Positions 63,216-64,000 of a DNA stretch of 64,000 bases are shown here, piece by piece (positions within the stretch are counted from its first letter, which is position 1; each line of letters starts with the position of its first letter). The position numbers and the translations under genes were made by a program. The notes under the pieces are model-generated. The model made no database searches, was not told the origin of the DNA, and saw nothing but the letters and a program-made list of their open reading frames with translations. This DNA is from an uncultured Pelagibacteraceae bacterium. GTDB lineage: Bacteria > Pseudomonadota > Alphaproteobacteria > Pelagibacterales > Pelagibacteraceae. Location: contig CACJEG010000003.1 of assembly GCA_902592375.1 (NCBI GenBank), positions 85,327-149,326 of the forward strand, given 5' to 3'.

Positions 63216-63922
63216 TAGCTAACATTCCATCTATATCCACTACCATACCTAGTTTCAATAGCTGAAAAATCAGGATCTACTTTTTTAAATTTTTTTCTAA
63301 TTCGTTTTACGTGACTATCAATAGTTCTGTCCTCAATATCGGTGTCCTCTCTATAAGCTATATCCATAAGCTGAGCTCTTTCTTTAATTATACCAGGTCT
63401 CTTTGCTAATTCTTTAACGATTAAAAACTCAGTTGTCGTCAATTTATCAGGCAGCTGTTTTCCATTCCATTCACACTCGAGTTGTGATGGATCTAATTTT
63501 AATCTTCCATGAGATATCAGGCTTTTATTTTCCTCTAAAATGTTATTTGAATCTTTTTTTCTTAACTGCACTCTAATTCTTTCAATCAAGACTTTTATGG
63601 AAAAACCTCCTGATTTTTTTACAAAATCATCTGCACCCAGCTTTAGACCTAACAACTCATCAATTTCATCATCTTTAGATGTTAAAAAAATTACTGGCAA
63701 GGAAGTTTTTTTTCGAAGTTTTTTTAGTAATTCTTCTCCATCCATCTTAGGCATCTTTATATCTATGACTGCTAAGTCGGGTGGCATTCTGGTTAAACCG
63801 ATTAATGCACTTTCACCATCAATGTACGTTTGAACTTTAAAACCCTCTTTTTCTAATGCGATACTCAAACTTGTTAAAATATTTCTATCATCATCTATCA
63901 AGGCTATTGTTTGTTTTTGCAT
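63215..63922 (-). CDS. chvI: ChvI-type response regulator
   Basis: A 235-residue OmpR-family regulator with the acidic pocket DDD (10-12), phosphoacceptor Asp54 in AVIDIKMPKMDG and a winged-helix end (DRTIDSHVKRIRKKF, YGSGYRW). It matches ChvI closely. The usual Lys-Pro after GADDF reads KKSGGFS here, an insertion-like change. It is first in the chvI-chvG operon. Confidence 0.9.
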   Translation of the reverse strand: MQKQTIALIDDDRNILTSLSIALEKEGFKVQTYIDGESALIGLTRMPPDLAVIDIKMPKMDGEELLKKLRKKTSLPVIFLTSKDDEIDELLGLKLGADDFVKKSGGFSIKVLIERIRVQLRKKDSNNILEENKSLISHGRLKLDPSQLECEWNGKQLPDKLTTTEFLIVKELAKRPGIIKERAQLMDIAYREDTDIEDRTIDSHVKRIRKKFKKVDPDFSAIETRYGSGYRWNVS

Positions 63923-64000
63923 AAAATAGTTTAAAAATACTAAATTGTCCTAATTTGGGCAATGTTATAAATTAATGCAACATACCCCAATTATCTCCAA
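63923..64000. other. 78-bp end region upstream of chvI
   Basis: The last 78 bases hold the probable chvI promoter. An ATG at 63975 opens a frame to the window edge, but 26 bases cannot be identified. I see no other feature. Confidence 0.4.

Noticed and set aside
63975-64000. Start of a divergent gene such as pckA at the right edge
   Set aside because: Only 26 bases are visible; nothing in them can be matched to PckA or another protein.

Overview
The window is very AT-rich and tightly packed. It most resembles a SAR11 / Pelagibacterales (Candidatus Pelagibacter-like) alphaproteobacterium. Evidence: intergenic gaps are mostly 0-50 bp and many genes overlap by ATGA. Alphaproteobacterial markers include ChvG/ChvI, a BamF-like lipoprotein beside lspA, DUF2093, a TIGR01459-type HAD gene beside ribF, and a tsaE-amgK-murU block. 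I see no rRNA, tRNA, insertion sequence, prophage or CRISPR, and no gene-free stretch over 300 bases.

Layout. 1-4.9 kb: 3' end of a probable ubiA, then a lipid A/Kdo block (msbA, kdtA, lpxK, lpxL-like). 4.9-13.3 kb: purD-rsmD on plus; on minus pgi, and HAD-ribF-ileS-lspA-bamF-like. 13.4-20.2 kb: groESL with a heat-shock-type promoter and a strong terminator, an O-antigen acyltransferase inserted on the other strand, typA, and a YczE/YitT-like membrane protein. 20.2-30.2 kb: envelope and miscellaneous genes, including tldD/tldE, a DCC-family protein, a lysine-rich coiled-coil protein of unknown role, cfa, a divergent DapA-family lyase, a GT9 glycosyltransferase and a membrane J-domain protein. 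30.2-32.8 kb: oligopeptidase B and an hsp20 whose leader looks like an RpoH promoter followed by a ROSE-type RNA thermometer.

32.9-49.3 kb is the most notable block, a dense purine uptake and catabolism island. It holds an NCS2 xanthine/urate-type permease, a deaminase fused operonically to a BMP-type nucleoside ABC transporter, a purine phosphoribosyltransferase, guanine deaminase, xanthine dehydrogenase (two subunits), a urate-oxidase membrane protein lacking its usual cytochrome domain, HIU hydrolase, OHCU decarboxylase, allantoinase, allantoicase and ureidoglycolate lyase, with a free cytochrome c at its edge. Together these would take guanine to glyoxylate, ammonia and two urea. No urease is present here, so glyoxylate (a glycine precursor) may be the prize rather than all the nitrogen.

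49.3-57.5 kb: DUF1330, AlkA-type glycosylase, EamA exporter, msrA-sseA, an RND pump whose fusion protein appears to lack the TolC-contacting helical hairpin, a lytic transglycosylase and a VanZ-like protein. 57.5-64 kb: gpmA, murU-amgK-tsaE-ahcY, and the ChvG/ChvI two-component system.

The best candidates for something undescribed are the ROSE-like thermometer, the cytochrome-less PuuD with a nearby free cytochrome c, the hairpin-less RND fusion protein, and a perfect 15-bp inverted repeat abutting the start of the lysine-rich coiled-coil gene.
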